This document shows, in pieces, positions 10,424 through 21,894 of a stretch of DNA of 64,000 nucleotides. The notes below the pieces were generated by a model. The model worked only from the letters and a program-made list of their open reading frames with translations. It was not told the origin of the DNA and searched no databases. The stretch's first letter is position 1, and each line of letters opens with the position of its first letter. The DNA is from Allantophomopsis cytisporea (lineage: Eukaryota > Ascomycota > Leotiomycetes > Phacidiales > Phacidiaceae): assembly GCA_024752435.1 (NCBI GenBank), contig CP103027.1, positions 682,001 to 746,000 of the forward strand, given 5' to 3'. Made by a program: the position numbers and the translations under genes.

Positions 10424-12492
10424 TCAGGCATAATAATCCCTTATCAACGCCCCCGCTTTCTCCGCAATTCCATAAACATCTCCTTGGATATGAGTAGCCG
10501 TCAGCATGGGAATGATACTTGCATCCACGACCCTCAGCCCCTGTATCCCGTAAACCCTCAACTCAGGATCCACCACGCCTCCTAACTCCTTGGGCATCAT
10601 CGCTGCAGTCCCCGAGTGATGGTGTATGCTAGCCACATTGCCTCTTACCCACTCGTCGATTTCTTCAGGTGTATGTACAGTGGATGCAGGGTAGGTCTCA
10701 TTGATGGCGATGGCTTGGAGGGAGGGAGCCTGCCGGAGGAGACGCGTATAATTAAAGCCAATGGCGAAGGCAGCAAGGTCGAGAGGATTAGAGAGATAAC
10801 GCAGGTCTATCAGAGGGGGGTCAAAGGCAGAGGTACTATTGATTTGGACGAAGCCACGACTGAAAGGGTGTTGGTGTACGGGAATGATAGTGGTGTCGTC
10901 GATTATAATTTCGAAATGTGCGGTGGTTGTAGAAGGAATGTCTGCTGCTAGGAGGCGGTGTTGTAAAGCGTAGCCGGCAAGAACAGTGGGATGGGTGGAA
11001 ATAGGGAGGTATTCTGAGGATGGTTGTGACGATGCGGAGTTGAAGAGCGATGTAATTGAGCTGCCGAGCCAGGCGAGGGGGAGGAAGGAGAAGACATTCC
11101 CTCCCACCGTTGTGAAAGGGCCTGACTTGTTAATGTGTGAAGTATGAAGGGCTCTCGGACTTACCTTCTCTCTTTTCGGCATACAGTTCAAGCTGCTCAG
11201 CAGCCCATGTTTCATTGGTAAAATTGCCAACCTGTATTCCAACATCAACACTTTGAATCGTCACTGTCAAGAGGTGATCTTGGTGATTCGCGCCCACTCC
11301 TGGAAGATCTACAACTGTTTCAATTCCAAGTGAGCTTAAATGCCTTTCATCACCGATCCCAGATAGCTGTAAGAGTTGCGGAGTGTGTAGCGCCCCTGCA
11401 GCCAAAATCGTCTCCAAAGTTGAGAAAACTTTGTATCTCTTCTCAGATTCGTCAATAGCATACTCGACTCCAATAACCTGACTACTGTTGTTATTGAACA
11501 GCATTTTTGTCACCTTCGCTCCCGTCAAGAGATGTAGATTCGTTCTCTTTTGATCATAAAATCCTTGAGAAGTTGATCTCTCCTGATTTTTTGAATCAAG
11601 AGACAACGTGTACCAGTATGCCCCAACATTATCGCCTCCATAAGCATCATTCAGAATCGGCACATCCAGTTCCTCAAATGCGCTCAGGAAACTTGCTATC
11701 CTTGATGAGCAAGCTGTAGTACTGCACCGCTTCTGATTTACTCACCAGTACTTGGCCACACAAACCGCGGAAACCCCGTTTGCACATGACCACCCTCGCC
11801 ACGAGAAGCTATATCGTATCCAAGTCCCCAAGCTGCCTCTTCGGTGGCATCTGGCGCTGTGAAGTTCTCACTCTTTTTGAAGTAGGGCAACATGCCTTCC
11901 CAGCCCCATCCCGGATTTCCTAGCTCTTCCCAGTGGTCATAGTCACTTTGAGGGCCCCGCACATAAACCATGCCATTGAGGACGGTGCTGCCGCCGACAA
12001 CTTTGCCTTGTGGAAGGGTAATAGTACGATTGGCAGATTGGGTGGTGGAAAGACTGGTCTGAGGGGTCGAAGTAAGGTTGTAGTCGTAAATTGTGCCTTG
12101 GGCACCACACCCAAGGGAGGGGATATTGCAGGTTGAGATGAGGGGAACGGTGATAAAAGACTCATTTCTGGAGCTGCGAATTGTTAGTGGTATCAAGAAA
12201 TTTGAAGGTCATAGATAAATAATACAAGGGTCCGGCTTCGAGGACAAGAACCTTCTTATCTAGATCAATCAGTGGGTAGACGAAGATAGTAACGATGCAA
12301 CCGACTTGAGTCTTCTGTGAGCCTATTTGCGACAACAAGTCCGCTTAGACCACCACCTACTATGATGTAGTCGTATGTTTCATTGAAATTATGTCTCCCA
12401 GAGCCAACAACAGCTGAAGTAGTGGATTGTGCTAAAATTACGCTTACAATGAAGATGAAAGTAGGGCTGAGGGACAGTGTTGGACGAAACAT
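10424..12492 (-). CDS. Secreted GMC-family FAD oxidoreductase
   Basis: Glucose-methanol-choline oxidoreductase of 625 residues, probably an extracellular alcohol, sugar or aryl-alcohol oxidase/dehydrogenase. Exons: 12306-12492, 12226-12259, 11746-12173, 11165-11695, 10424-11121, in phase throughout; the first donor is a weak GTCGGT and is the least certain boundary. A hydrophobic signal peptide covers residues 1-26. Then come the FAD dinucleotide motif YDYIIVGGGLSGLVVANRL, VLVLEAG across intron 1, GMC signature 1 (GGSTVLNGMVYVRG), signature 2 (AGALHTPQLLQLSGIG), and the C-terminal active site SIHHHSGTAAM with the FAD-closing GLRVVDASIIP. Several N-glycosylation sequons fit secretion. All catalytic elements are present. 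It sits between the accessory FAD monooxygenase and housekeeping BET5. Confidence 0.92.
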
Positions 12493-13380
12493 AGTGTTGG
12501 TCTACAGAGGCAGAAATAAAAGTGGAACAGAGTAAACAAAGATCAAGTGAAACACTTTTTCCAAAGACGAGGGACAGAGGAATACTTCTATAAAGTGAGA
12601 GCTAGTGTAGGTTTTCAGTCAATTGGTGGGTAGATTTAGTTATGGATTACTTAATTATTGAGACCCGACTGCAACTCGTATGACTGTGCATATGCGTCTC
12701 GATAACGCAACTTCGTGAGGTGGTTATAACTCTAACAGTAGAGTAGATACAACACGGCTATCGGATCATAATGTATGATTAAGAGTAAAGTGAGGACACA
12801 ATTACCACAAACAAATAAATAGTTATAGGACTAGCGAGATACATTCCGTAATAGTAACAGACTAATCTGCACTGTATTTGAGATATAAAGAATCTAGACA
12901 GTAGCAGCAAGAGGAATGATAATGCAAATACCAGAGTAAGTGTGCGCGTGTAAAAGAGTCAAAGAGGATATAGAGCTTGTATATGTCGACATTATAATTA
13001 TGTATCTATCAATCCATTATTTAATTCTGAGTCGCTGAGTCGCTGAGGATCTCCCACAATATTTGGGTCCCATATATCTCTAGCTTCAGTGTGGCTGTTA
13101 CCTTCCAAGCCACACAGGGTCGCTATAACAAACAACATGTCTTGGCAAATGCTTGAGTTCCGCGGCGGAGTCGAACCCACAGCAACAACAAGGCGAGCAG
13201 CGGAAAGCTCAATCCCGGGAGACGAGTGAGGCTCAGCAACGAGCGGATCCCCCAGTCCCCGACGCAGCTGGATCCACCACGGCAAGCTCCTCGAGCTATC
13301 CCATACTCAACCGACGTCGTCATTCCGCCTATCTCATTGTCGTCGTCGTTGAAGCAGATCACCACAGACACAACGACAAT
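12493..13380. other. Intergenic region between divergent GMC gene and BET5
   Basis: Nearly 0.9 kb. The part next to the GMC gene (12,640-13,000) is AT-rich; the part next to BET5 has higher GC. No supported gene or RNA; a leader for BET5 probably lies within 13,150-13,380. Confidence 0.4.
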
Positions 13381-14017
13381 ATGGTCGTGTACTCGTTCTA
13401 CATTTTCGACCGGCATAGTAAGTCAACACCGTAACCAATCCATCCCTTAGAAGCACTCAACTGACCCCTGTTCCAGCGGAGTGCATCTACAGCAAGCTAT
13501 GGGCACGGCAAGAAGGAGTGCCATCACTCGCGGGCGGCGCAGCGCGAACGCGACCCATTTCCGACGTCAGCACTGGGCTGAATAGTCCCGTCAACTCGGG
13601 CCCGGCGCGCGCGAGACCTACACGATTGAGTGCAAAGGACGATGCGAAGCTGATTTTCGGAACCATCTTCTCGCTGCGCAGCATGGCGCATAAGCTTGGG
13701 GGCCCGGACGACAATTTCATCTCCTATCGCACCGCACAGTATAAGCTGCACTACTATGAGACTCCTACCAATATCAAGTTCGTGATGCTTACGGATACGG
13801 CGACTCAAAATATGCGTGGCGTCTTGCATCAGATCTACGTGCATCTCTATGTCGAGTTTGGTAAGCATATCAGGAGGCGTATGAGGTATATTTACAATGC
13901 TAATACATTCTAGTGGTCAAGAACCCCTTGTCGCCTGTGGAACATCCGGGTGGTGAAGGTGTAGCTACGGAACTCTTTGAAATGGCCGTAGAGCAATTCG
14001 TCAGTGGGGTTTTATGA
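13381..14017 (+). CDS. BET5: TRAPP complex subunit Bet5 (TRAPPC1)
   Basis: Core longin-fold subunit of the TRAPP tethering complexes, which act as the Ypt1/Rab1 exchange factor in ER-to-Golgi traffic. Exons 13381-13417, 13477-13860 and 13914-14017 join in phase to 174 residues. The opening MVVYSFYIFDRHTECIY matches the conserved Bet5 start across intron 1, and the sequence continues with KLIFGTIFSLRSM, the YKLHYYETPTNIKFVMLTD segment and a final VKNPL...F helix. An insertion of about 40 residues, rich in Ala, Arg, Pro and Ser, follows the first strand (residues 22-60). Such insertions in this loop are usual in filamentous fungi and absent from the yeast protein. Its 3' end lies about 220 nt from the end of convergent PEX3. 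Confidence 0.93.
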
Positions 14018-14238
14018 TGAACGAATAGAGGACACACAAGTTCTTATGGCAAGGCATTGACAGGCGTTTGGAGCATTATGTGGCGTTGGTGGAGCTAAAC
14101 AGTGGCAATTATGGATATCAACGACGGCTCAAGATTAGTCGACTACGATCCATGGGGTTATTAGAATATCGTCATAATATCATGCAGCTTCTTGCACATA
14201 GATCAAGCAAAATATAAGTGGATTATATATCTACTTAT

Positions 14239-15941
14239 TCATGTCGCTGTAGCATCCACAGACTCCGTTGCTTTCCCCCACGCACTTTCAAAAGCACTTG
14301 CTGAGCCAACATCAATTATGCTCTCGTCGCCACCCCCTGAAATCTGGCTACCAGTTTCTCGCTCTCCACCTGCCGAACTGTCACTATCGGCCACCGGACT
14401 GATCTCGTTCTCCCAATTACTTGAATATATGACTGCTGCAAAAGCTTCCAAATCTTTTACCTGCTCCATTGCTTGAAGATACTCATTCGGCACACCGTTT
14501 CCAATGCTGTGTGCTTGCCTAGTGAGTGTAGCCAAAATAATAGGAAGCTTCACGGGCTTCACATCAACAATTTCCGTGATCCTTGGCTCATCGCCATCGA
14601 TACCAGCCGGTGGTATCGGGACTTTGTAAGCCTCCTTAGCAAGCTTGTTATCCACAAGCATTGAAAATCCAGCATCAAGAAGAAGGGTAAGAACGTGCGC
14701 GAATGTTGGCGAGTCAACGAGGTCCGAGGTTTCGTCTAACAATCGTCGAAGCGGTGTTGGACCAGTGGTCGAGCCATCGAGAACAGAAGAGCGGATGTCC
14801 TCTGCAACCATGCCCGATTCTTGAAGTACAAAGTCTTCCTCTTCACGTGGAGGGAGTAGATATTGAAGCCACTTGCTGGATCTCCTCTCCGCATCTGTGG
14901 ATCCTTCGATCTTCTTTCGCACCTCAAGTGTCAACTCTGACAGCCTCTCCATACTGACATCATCGCGGATGTTCAGACCACCAAAGACCTCTTTTACAGC
15001 GGCCTCCACCTTATACATCATGTCTTTCCAACCTCGATGAAGCAGCCACCAACTGAACGTCAGATATGTCCTATTTGTTTCGAAGTCGTTACCATACGCC
15101 TGGTCAGTATCATCATCGTGATTTTCGAGGCTTATGAAAGAGTCACTTGGGGCTCCGGTAGCAAGTAATACTACACTTGACAGGTAGCTTCGGCGGCCCA
15201 GGAGGTTGAGCTGAATGCGGGTGAGAAGAGTAAGGAAAGCAAGAGTATATATAAGTGTAAAGGCTCTGGTGATAGCTGTATGGGTCAATACATAGCTCGT
15301 GTTGGTCTTGGTTTGCATGGAACTTACAGCTTATCTTCAAATCATTCCACAGTTGAAGCTTCGACTTCTTGAGCTTCTGTGCCTGCAGCCCCCCATCTTG
15401 TACCCCACCACTAACAGCAGTGCCGGGTACTGCGGACGCTGAACCAGTTGGGATACCCAATTGACTGATATGCATCCCACTTTCGCTGTGCGTGCTGATC
15501 ATGCTCCTGGCATCATCATCTGTTACACTGGGGGGACCTGAGCCCAACTCAGATAGACGTGCATCACCAGCCCTTGCAAGTTTCGCAGCCTTCTGCTGTT
15601 GCAATTCGAATGTAATGCGCTCAGTTTCAAGCTCTGCAAGTATATTATCTGTCGCAGTTGGCAAGAGTGCGAGTACAGTAAAGGTGCAGTCTTCCTGGTT
15701 CTGCTCGAATCGTCTACGAAGACTGCAACACCACGTTAGCGTTTGTTGGCATAGATAGGTCGGACACCGGTGTTATTACATACTTCTCTCTAGCTATGCG
15801 ATCACTGCTCATCTGCTCTCTGGCGTCTCTAATCTTACCCAGGACATACTGGGTGGCTACATAGCCTACTCCGAGTATTCCAAACCCAACGGCGAATGTA
15901 GTTCTGTTTCGTCGCAGCCATCGTCGCGTTGCAGCAATCAT
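14239..15941 (-). CDS. PEX3: Peroxin-3, peroxisomal membrane biogenesis factor
   Basis: Integral peroxisomal membrane protein that docks Pex19 and inserts other peroxisomal membrane proteins. Exons 15784-15941, 15328-15722 and 14239-15275 give 529 residues, in phase. The ATG at 15941 was chosen because MIAATRRWLRRNRTTF is the conserved basic N-terminus, followed directly by the membrane anchor (FAVGFGILGVGYVATQYVL, about 16-34). Next come the signature LRRRFEQNQEDCTFTVLALLP, completed across intron 1, and QLWNDLKISSITRAFTLIYTL across intron 2. A conserved cytosolic helical domain follows, with a Ser/Gly/Glu-rich tail. An upstream in-frame ATG 60 nt away would add residues not seen in the family. 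It is divergent from MID1, with 1.28 kb between. Confidence 0.95.
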
Positions 15942-17219
15942 GACTCGTAGGATATCAAGGCAATTGATATCACTGATATCATGCCGGTGCTCGGGCGTCA
16001 AGTTCGTAAGGCGTCAATTACAGTAGAAGATGATGGGGTTGTGGTGCAAGGAGTGTTGAGAGGTTGAACTCCAGGGAGATGCTGAAGATACTTTCACCTG
16101 AGGACGTAGGTATTGGAGTACCTTTGAACGTTGAGTTCATATCCCGAGGCAGGCTCACAAGTCACCAGCGATGATGGCATCGGAGGCTAGAGCAGCAGAG
16201 TACCGACATGCGACCGTGACCGTAACCGTGACCGTGACTTGGGGATCGACCCAGCCAACCAACAACGTGACGGATTGAGGTGTTGTCCATTGTCATCTGC
16301 TGCTGCTGGCCCAAAACAGCTGTTTGTACGCCTCGTGCAGCCTCGCTCCTCCACATGCCATCACGTTAAAACTCAAATTACTAGAGTACTAACCAAGGTA
16401 ATATCGATGATATCCACGATCGTGGCTATTCATCATGATCCTTTCCTTTCTTTCTTGGTACGGGAACGAGAATAGGTACTGCGGACCCTCGGATTCAGGT
16501 CATGTGTTTTAAATGCCTGAGGCATCAAGTCCCACCTACGAGGTGTACCTGACCTTCGGTATCTAAGGTACTTTTGCGTAGAGGACCAGAGGTACAATAG
16601 TACGCACCGTACTGAACAAGCGCATCTCATCGAAGAACCACCAGACTTATTGCAGGACACCACCTTACCTAGAGTTCATCCAATTACAAGCGGGCATCCC
16701 TCTGGATTGGTAACATTGTATATTTGCCTTGAGTTGTATTCCTCTTAATAATGACTACAACAATCCCCGTTGTTCACTATCCGCAGAGTGAGAGGAGACT
16801 CAGATGTCGTGGGGTAAAACGGTGATCGCACACTGTGACCTGCGCATCGCGCCTTGCACCCCTGACTGTAAGGTTTACTAGATTCGGCCGCAGGGCTGAG
16901 GAGAAGTGTACGATAAGACAGCCCGCTGGGGGCCGCGCATACAAGCAGTATGAAGACTTCTGAAACTCCACTCTCAAATCCACAATTCGACACAATTCAC
17001 TCGCTCAACAACCTTAATACAAAGATAATCATCACCCTTCGACTCAGTTCCAAACTTTTCCGAGAAGGGACGCGATTTTGTATTTGAATTCGATCCCCGA
17101 ACCTCTCTTATCGACTCTGCGGCGGACATCGAATTCCTCGAGAATTGTCGTCCACGACCAGCAATTGCGCGACCTTCAAGAAAGGGCCTGGTGCCCATAC
17201 CAGCACATAGTATTCCTCG
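15942..17219. other. Divergent intergenic region PEX3/MID1
   Basis: Contains the hexamer tract at 16212-16235 and no supported gene. Short frames on both strands lack motifs. Confidence 0.4.
16212..16235. repeat. GACCGT hexamer microsatellite
   Basis: Four tandem hexamers, GACCGT twice, AACCGT once and GACCGT once, about 270 nt upstream of the PEX3 start codon. Confidence 0.8.
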
Positions 17220-19294
17220 ATGCCATTTCCAAAACTTAGTCCGCTTCAGTCGCGGCTGGCAGCGTCAATATCTGCATCGTTTGTATTGTTGATGTTGTAC
17301 TTCGCCCTGTCTTCATCACATTTCGCATATGCATCCGAAATAGATGCGATAGAGCCCGAAGACCACAACCACAACCGGTTATTCGATTCACTGGGTGTTC
17401 ACTTGTTTGGCAACAACGAAGGCGACGATGATGTCGATGCCGATAAGGAGCTGGAGGGTCGAGACGTCTCATATGAGTCGGAATTCTTTGGAGTACAACG
17501 AAGTATTATAGGCAGAGTGCCGAGTTTATCGACAGAGCTTGAGAATAACATACCAAGTGTACCGACTTTGGAGCAAGGATCAACTAAATATTTCTACTTT
17601 TCCAACACATCTGTATGGGGAAATAAGTCGGCTGAAACGATAGGATTACCGTCGGCGGTTCGCTTACGTAGGAGAGACGATGAGGAAATGGAGGACCTGG
17701 AAGACTTTACAGAAGAAGATCGATGGGTGCCAGACGAGGACCAAACAGGGGTAGAGGGCAACGATGAACTCAAGCTAAGACTACGGCAGAGTGACTCTAC
17801 AGCATCGCGGAGGGTTTATATCTCTATCAACACCTGCAAACAGCCCCTTGCATCAGACAGGAGGGACCCTCCACAACAACTGGAATTGTATGTGTCTACC
17901 TCGGATGACAACCAGTATCCAGCAGCAAATAGTACGGGGGAGCAGACGGTTGTGACAGTTGATGGAGGTGCTGGTATGCTGGCAATAAATGTCACAGAGA
18001 ACGTGTACATTGGCGTGTCAGCGCCAAATTCGACAAAGTTCAACGGCACATACGAGTTTCAAGTGGCAGCATCAATTGATTCATTCTATCACGACTATGA
18101 AAGCTCAAGTTCCAACCTGTACTTGATTGACGCGGATGGGACCTCAGCGCTGTTGGTTACAAACAACCTGACAACACAAGGCCCCAACTCTACGGTCTAC
18201 CAAGAGTGGATGAGTCTTGCCCCTCCATTTGTTATGTTTGCTAGCAACCGGGACAATAGTTCAATTCTCGGCGTACAAAACTCATACTGTGGACTCGAAA
18301 ACTATGCCGATATTGCAGCCACTAAAGGAGGAATTCAAACGGAAATGGTTCATGTGGGTATGACTTCAAGGGGACTTGGAAATCTTCCCAAACAGCAATT
18401 CTATTTTGCTGGACTGAACAAGAGTTCCTCCTATATCGGCGTTCTGGCAATGAACGGGAATTCTACCGCAGAAGGCAACGGGGTGGTGGGAGGAGGCGGT
18501 AGGGTCTGGCAGACGATGAATTTTACAACCTTGTCAGGTAAGTTATCTCAACTATGGAGATTGTGTTCTTCTAGACTAACGGAGTTGCAGATGGAAATTG
18601 TGCTGTAATTTTCGATTTGGAATTCTGTGACCAGGTTGCCTACGCTGTTCCTGGCAATACTAATAACTTCCCAGACTACAGTAATTTAGCTGCTTTCTAC
18701 GACAATGCCACAGCAGAACTGTACCAGAATTTTAATTATTCGTTACAACAAATAGCTTGTGAAACCACAGCCTCCTCACAATTTTCACTTGCTCGTACTT
18801 GCGACGATTGTGCTGCTGCCTATAAGGAATGGCTCTGCTCTGTTCGAATCCCTCGCTGCACAGACTTCTCTTCAGACCTATCATGGCTCCAAGTGCGCAA
18901 CATCGGTCAGCCGTATCCAAACGGCACCCAGCTCGACGCTAAGACTCTTGAAAGTGCAAAAAATGTCTTGTACCAGAATTCTTCGAGAAATACAGACATC
19001 GACACCGTCGTACAGCCCGGTCCATACAAGGAAACACTACCCTGCCATGATCTTTGCTGGAATATCGTGCAGAGCTGTCCAGCGGCATTCGGCTTTGGCT
19101 GTCCTACTCCAGGTAATGACGGCTTCAGCTCGAGTTATGGACAAAGACCAGACGGCAGTGCTGCGCAAGAAGGACAAATCACATGCAATTATCCTGGTGC
19201 GGCTTATTACCTGAGTGATGGCAACATTCATAGTGGTATTGGGCATATATGGTCGACTCTTATGGCTGTTATTGTTAGTGCGTTCATTATGTAG
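17220..19294 (+). CDS. MID1: Stretch-activated calcium channel subunit Mid1
   Basis: Regulatory subunit of the high-affinity plasma-membrane calcium influx system (partner of Cch1), used in mating, cell-wall stress and hyphal growth. Two exons, 17220-18537 and 18591-19294, give 673 residues. A hydrophobic N-terminal signal or anchor lies at about 12-38. A long extracellular domain follows with many N-glycosylation sequons (for example NTSVW, NVTENV, NSTGE, NLTT, NNSS) and an acidic segment EEMEDLEDFTEEDRW. The C-terminal Cys-rich domain is the diagnostic part: CAVIFDLEFCDQVAYAVPGN, TCDDCAAAYKEWLCSVRIPRC, and CHDLCWNIVQSCPAAFGFGC. It ends with a short hydrophobic segment. All conserved cysteines expected of the family appear present. 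The length is slightly above yeast Mid1 (548) and normal for filamentous fungi. Confidence 0.94.
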
Positions 19295-19759
19295 TTTGGC
19301 TATGTGTATATAGATATACGAGTTGCTTAAGCGTGGGAAAGGGCATTGGCGGCGTTATTGAGAGATAGTAATGGGTCATGTTGTATATACTTGTCCATGC
19401 CAGAATATGTAGATAAATAGCCTTGAATTTGTCTATTTAGATCCCACCCATTACTTGTCGACTGTCCTGTTGAAGTTAGCTTCTTAGCAATGTTTTGGGC
19501 TGTCGAATGTGCTTATGAACTACCGAACCTGCTGTTGAAAAGACCTCAACAACCACCATTTGATCACGGCTAAGGGTTTCTTTGCATTTTGATACTGCAT
19601 AGAAAAGACTAGTGATTCCTGCATCCGTTACTCGTTACAGAGAATTACATCATACTGTCATAAGTCACTCAGCACAGAAGATATGGCACCAAATAGCTTG
19701 ATATAATACATAAAGTCATTAATCGTAATCTAATGGGGACATCTATGATGCGTCTATTG
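19295..19759. other. Convergent 3' flanks, no gene seen
   Basis: Region of 465 nt between the stops of MID1 and the 2-hydroxyacid dehydrogenase gene; presumably the two 3' untranslated regions. Confidence 0.45.
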
Positions 19760-20959
19760 TCAATAACCCTTCTTCGTGTCAACCACGTTAAACATTGCCT
19801 TCCCCTCCTTTAGGCGCATGAAATTCTCCTCAAACACTTGAAAGGCTCTTTTTACATAAGCCGTACTCAAACCACTAACATGTGGAGTAACAGTAACATT
19901 CTCCATGCCCCAAAGCTCGCTCTCCTTCGACAATGGCTCCGGATCTGTAACATCAAGAGCTGCACCTCTCAAGACTCCACTCTTCAATGCCTCTATCAAT
20001 GCATCTTGATCCAAAACTTTACCGCGCGCAACATTGGAAATGTAGGCTTTCTTCCTCCCCAGAATCTCGAATTCCTCCCTACCAAGCAGGTGTGTAGTCT
20101 GTTTCGTGAGTGGCACACATACCAACAGCACATCAATATCCGCAGCAAGGAACTTGTGCAGAGATGGCTTATCGAGGCCGTCGTACCATGCCGACGGCAA
20201 TTCTCCTTCGATGTCCCCGGTGCCAGGGATATTGAAGCCAGTATCCCGTCTGCTCTCGGGCGTTGGGCGTGGAGAGGCTGTGAAAGCCACGACATCCATG
20301 CCCATCGACTTGCACACTCTTGCTACTTGCCTGCCAATACTACCATATCCAAGAACGCCCAAGCGCTGCCCCACACTATCCGTGGTCTTCACCTCCATGG
20401 AGTTTCCCCATATTCTTTGATCTTGCCAAGAGTTTAGTTTCTTCAGAGAGTGGCTTTGGGCGAGCAGTGTCATGAGTACCCATTCTGCGATCTGGGGGCC
20501 GTGGATGCCGGAACTTGTTGTGAGGGTTATCGAGGAGTCGGTGATGATTGGATGGTTGGAGGGGATATAGTCGAAGCCCGAGGAGAGGCAATGTACCCAA
20601 CGTAATCGAGGGCTGGTTGCTGGTGTTGGGAGCGTGAATTGACTGCATAGTGAGCCTCCGATCATGACAATTATACTGATTTCGGATATTATGTCTGACG
20701 GAGTATGTCAGCAAGAGGATTCAATCCAAGGACTTGTGTTCTCAATTATGATATTGAATCATATGAGTGGTCTTAGGCTAGTCTTACTTTCTGGTATTTG
20801 CGAACCTATTGCTAAGTGGTCTCCAAAACTCAAGTAGATGTATGTGATTTCGAGTCCTGGATACTTTTCTGATATGCGGCCAAACACGTCCTCTTGCTTC
20901 GGCCAAGGGCAGACAACCAACACATGGTCTTCGTCCGGGTTGAAGTTGCCGCCTCCCAT
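19760..20959 (-). CDS. D-isomer-specific 2-hydroxyacid dehydrogenase
   Basis: NAD(P)-dependent reductase/dehydrogenase of 2-keto/2-hydroxy acids (glyoxylate, hydroxypyruvate or a related substrate), probably cytosolic. Exons 20788-20959 and 19760-20694 give 368 residues, in phase. The substrate-binding N-terminal domain has LRWVHCLSSGFDYI. The coenzyme domain has the glycine motif LGVLGYGSIGRQVARVCKSMGM, and the catalytic set follows: the Arg in NVARGKVLDQDAL, the Glu in DVTDPEPL, and the His in VTVTPHVSGLS. The TAYVKRAFQVFEENFMR tail is normal. The start at 20959 is the first ATG upstream of the conserved KYPGLEITYI block. It is divergent from the Old Yellow Enzyme gene; both act on carbonyl compounds, but a shared pathway is only a guess. 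Confidence 0.92.
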
Positions 20960-21894
20960 TATCAGTGTCGATATCTGACTAAGTTTACAGCTGAAAAAAA
21001 TATGGGACTTTGAATTTCTGATGTAGGAAATGTATATTTACTTGTTGTACAGAGGTTGCTGAAGAAACAATGGTGTGGAAAGCAAGAAATTGAGAACACG
21101 ACTTATGTATCACACCACCTACCAACTTTCCTCCCTTGTATTTCATCCCTTCATGTTATTGTGGTTCTCGGAACAAAAACTTATATTGTGGACTTTATTG
21201 TGCGGAAATGCAAATTGCTCGAGGTTGTATGCGGTTTGCCAAAGCCACGCACCCTGTATACTATGTATTGCCGCACCTACCCGATGTAAACCGCACATCG
21301 ACGTTCCGCTCTCAAGGCCCACTTGTGACTGATAAACATCATGGCGCTCTCTTCTCCGGACACAGATTCCATATATTCGGTTTCTTTTCCTTTCCGATTG
21401 AAAAGGACATCGATATCTAGTTATGAGAAGTGATGTTTTCATTGTTCATATCTGAATAGTAATCCGCGTCTCAGTCTGCATTACATACCCCGTGCTTTCC
21501 CGGATTAGGTGTAGCAGCATCCTGCTGACAAAACATCATTTTTACATGATATCTCACGCTCACAATCTTGGATTTCAAATCATCTCATTTATTACACCGA
21601 CGCTACTATTATTATGTCTCCGATATAAAGATATCGAAAGGTGATAGGTAGGAATTTCAACGATGTCGCCATTGCCTGACAAATCCGGCTAGGGGTTTTG
21701 GTAGAAATCATCAGATTCTCACATTGACTATTGTTTCATTTTAGAAGATACCCTTTCTTAATAATACTTAAATCTTAATGGGTATATAGATAAACAGATC
21801 TACGAAAATTCACTCTTCTGATCAATTTCAAAACATCGTAACAATTATTCGACTCATTTCATTTGAATTCTCTTGAACAACTACACTTGAAATC
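20960..21894. promoter_or_regulatory. Divergent promoter region (2-hydroxyacid dehydrogenase / Old Yellow Enzyme)
   Basis: A 935 nt shared upstream region. A TATA-like GTATATAGAT lies at about 21782-21791, roughly 105 nt before the Old Yellow Enzyme ATG, which is preceded by an A-rich leader. No regulator site can be assigned. Confidence 0.35.

Noticed and set aside
13123..13450. Overlapping open frames on both strands before BET5
   Set aside because: They disagree with the well-supported BET5 first exon and have no homology; likely leader sequence.
21056..21442. Several overlapping frames between the dehydrogenase and Old Yellow Enzyme genes
   Set aside because: Four overlapping frames on two strands, low complexity, in a divergent promoter; no coding signal.
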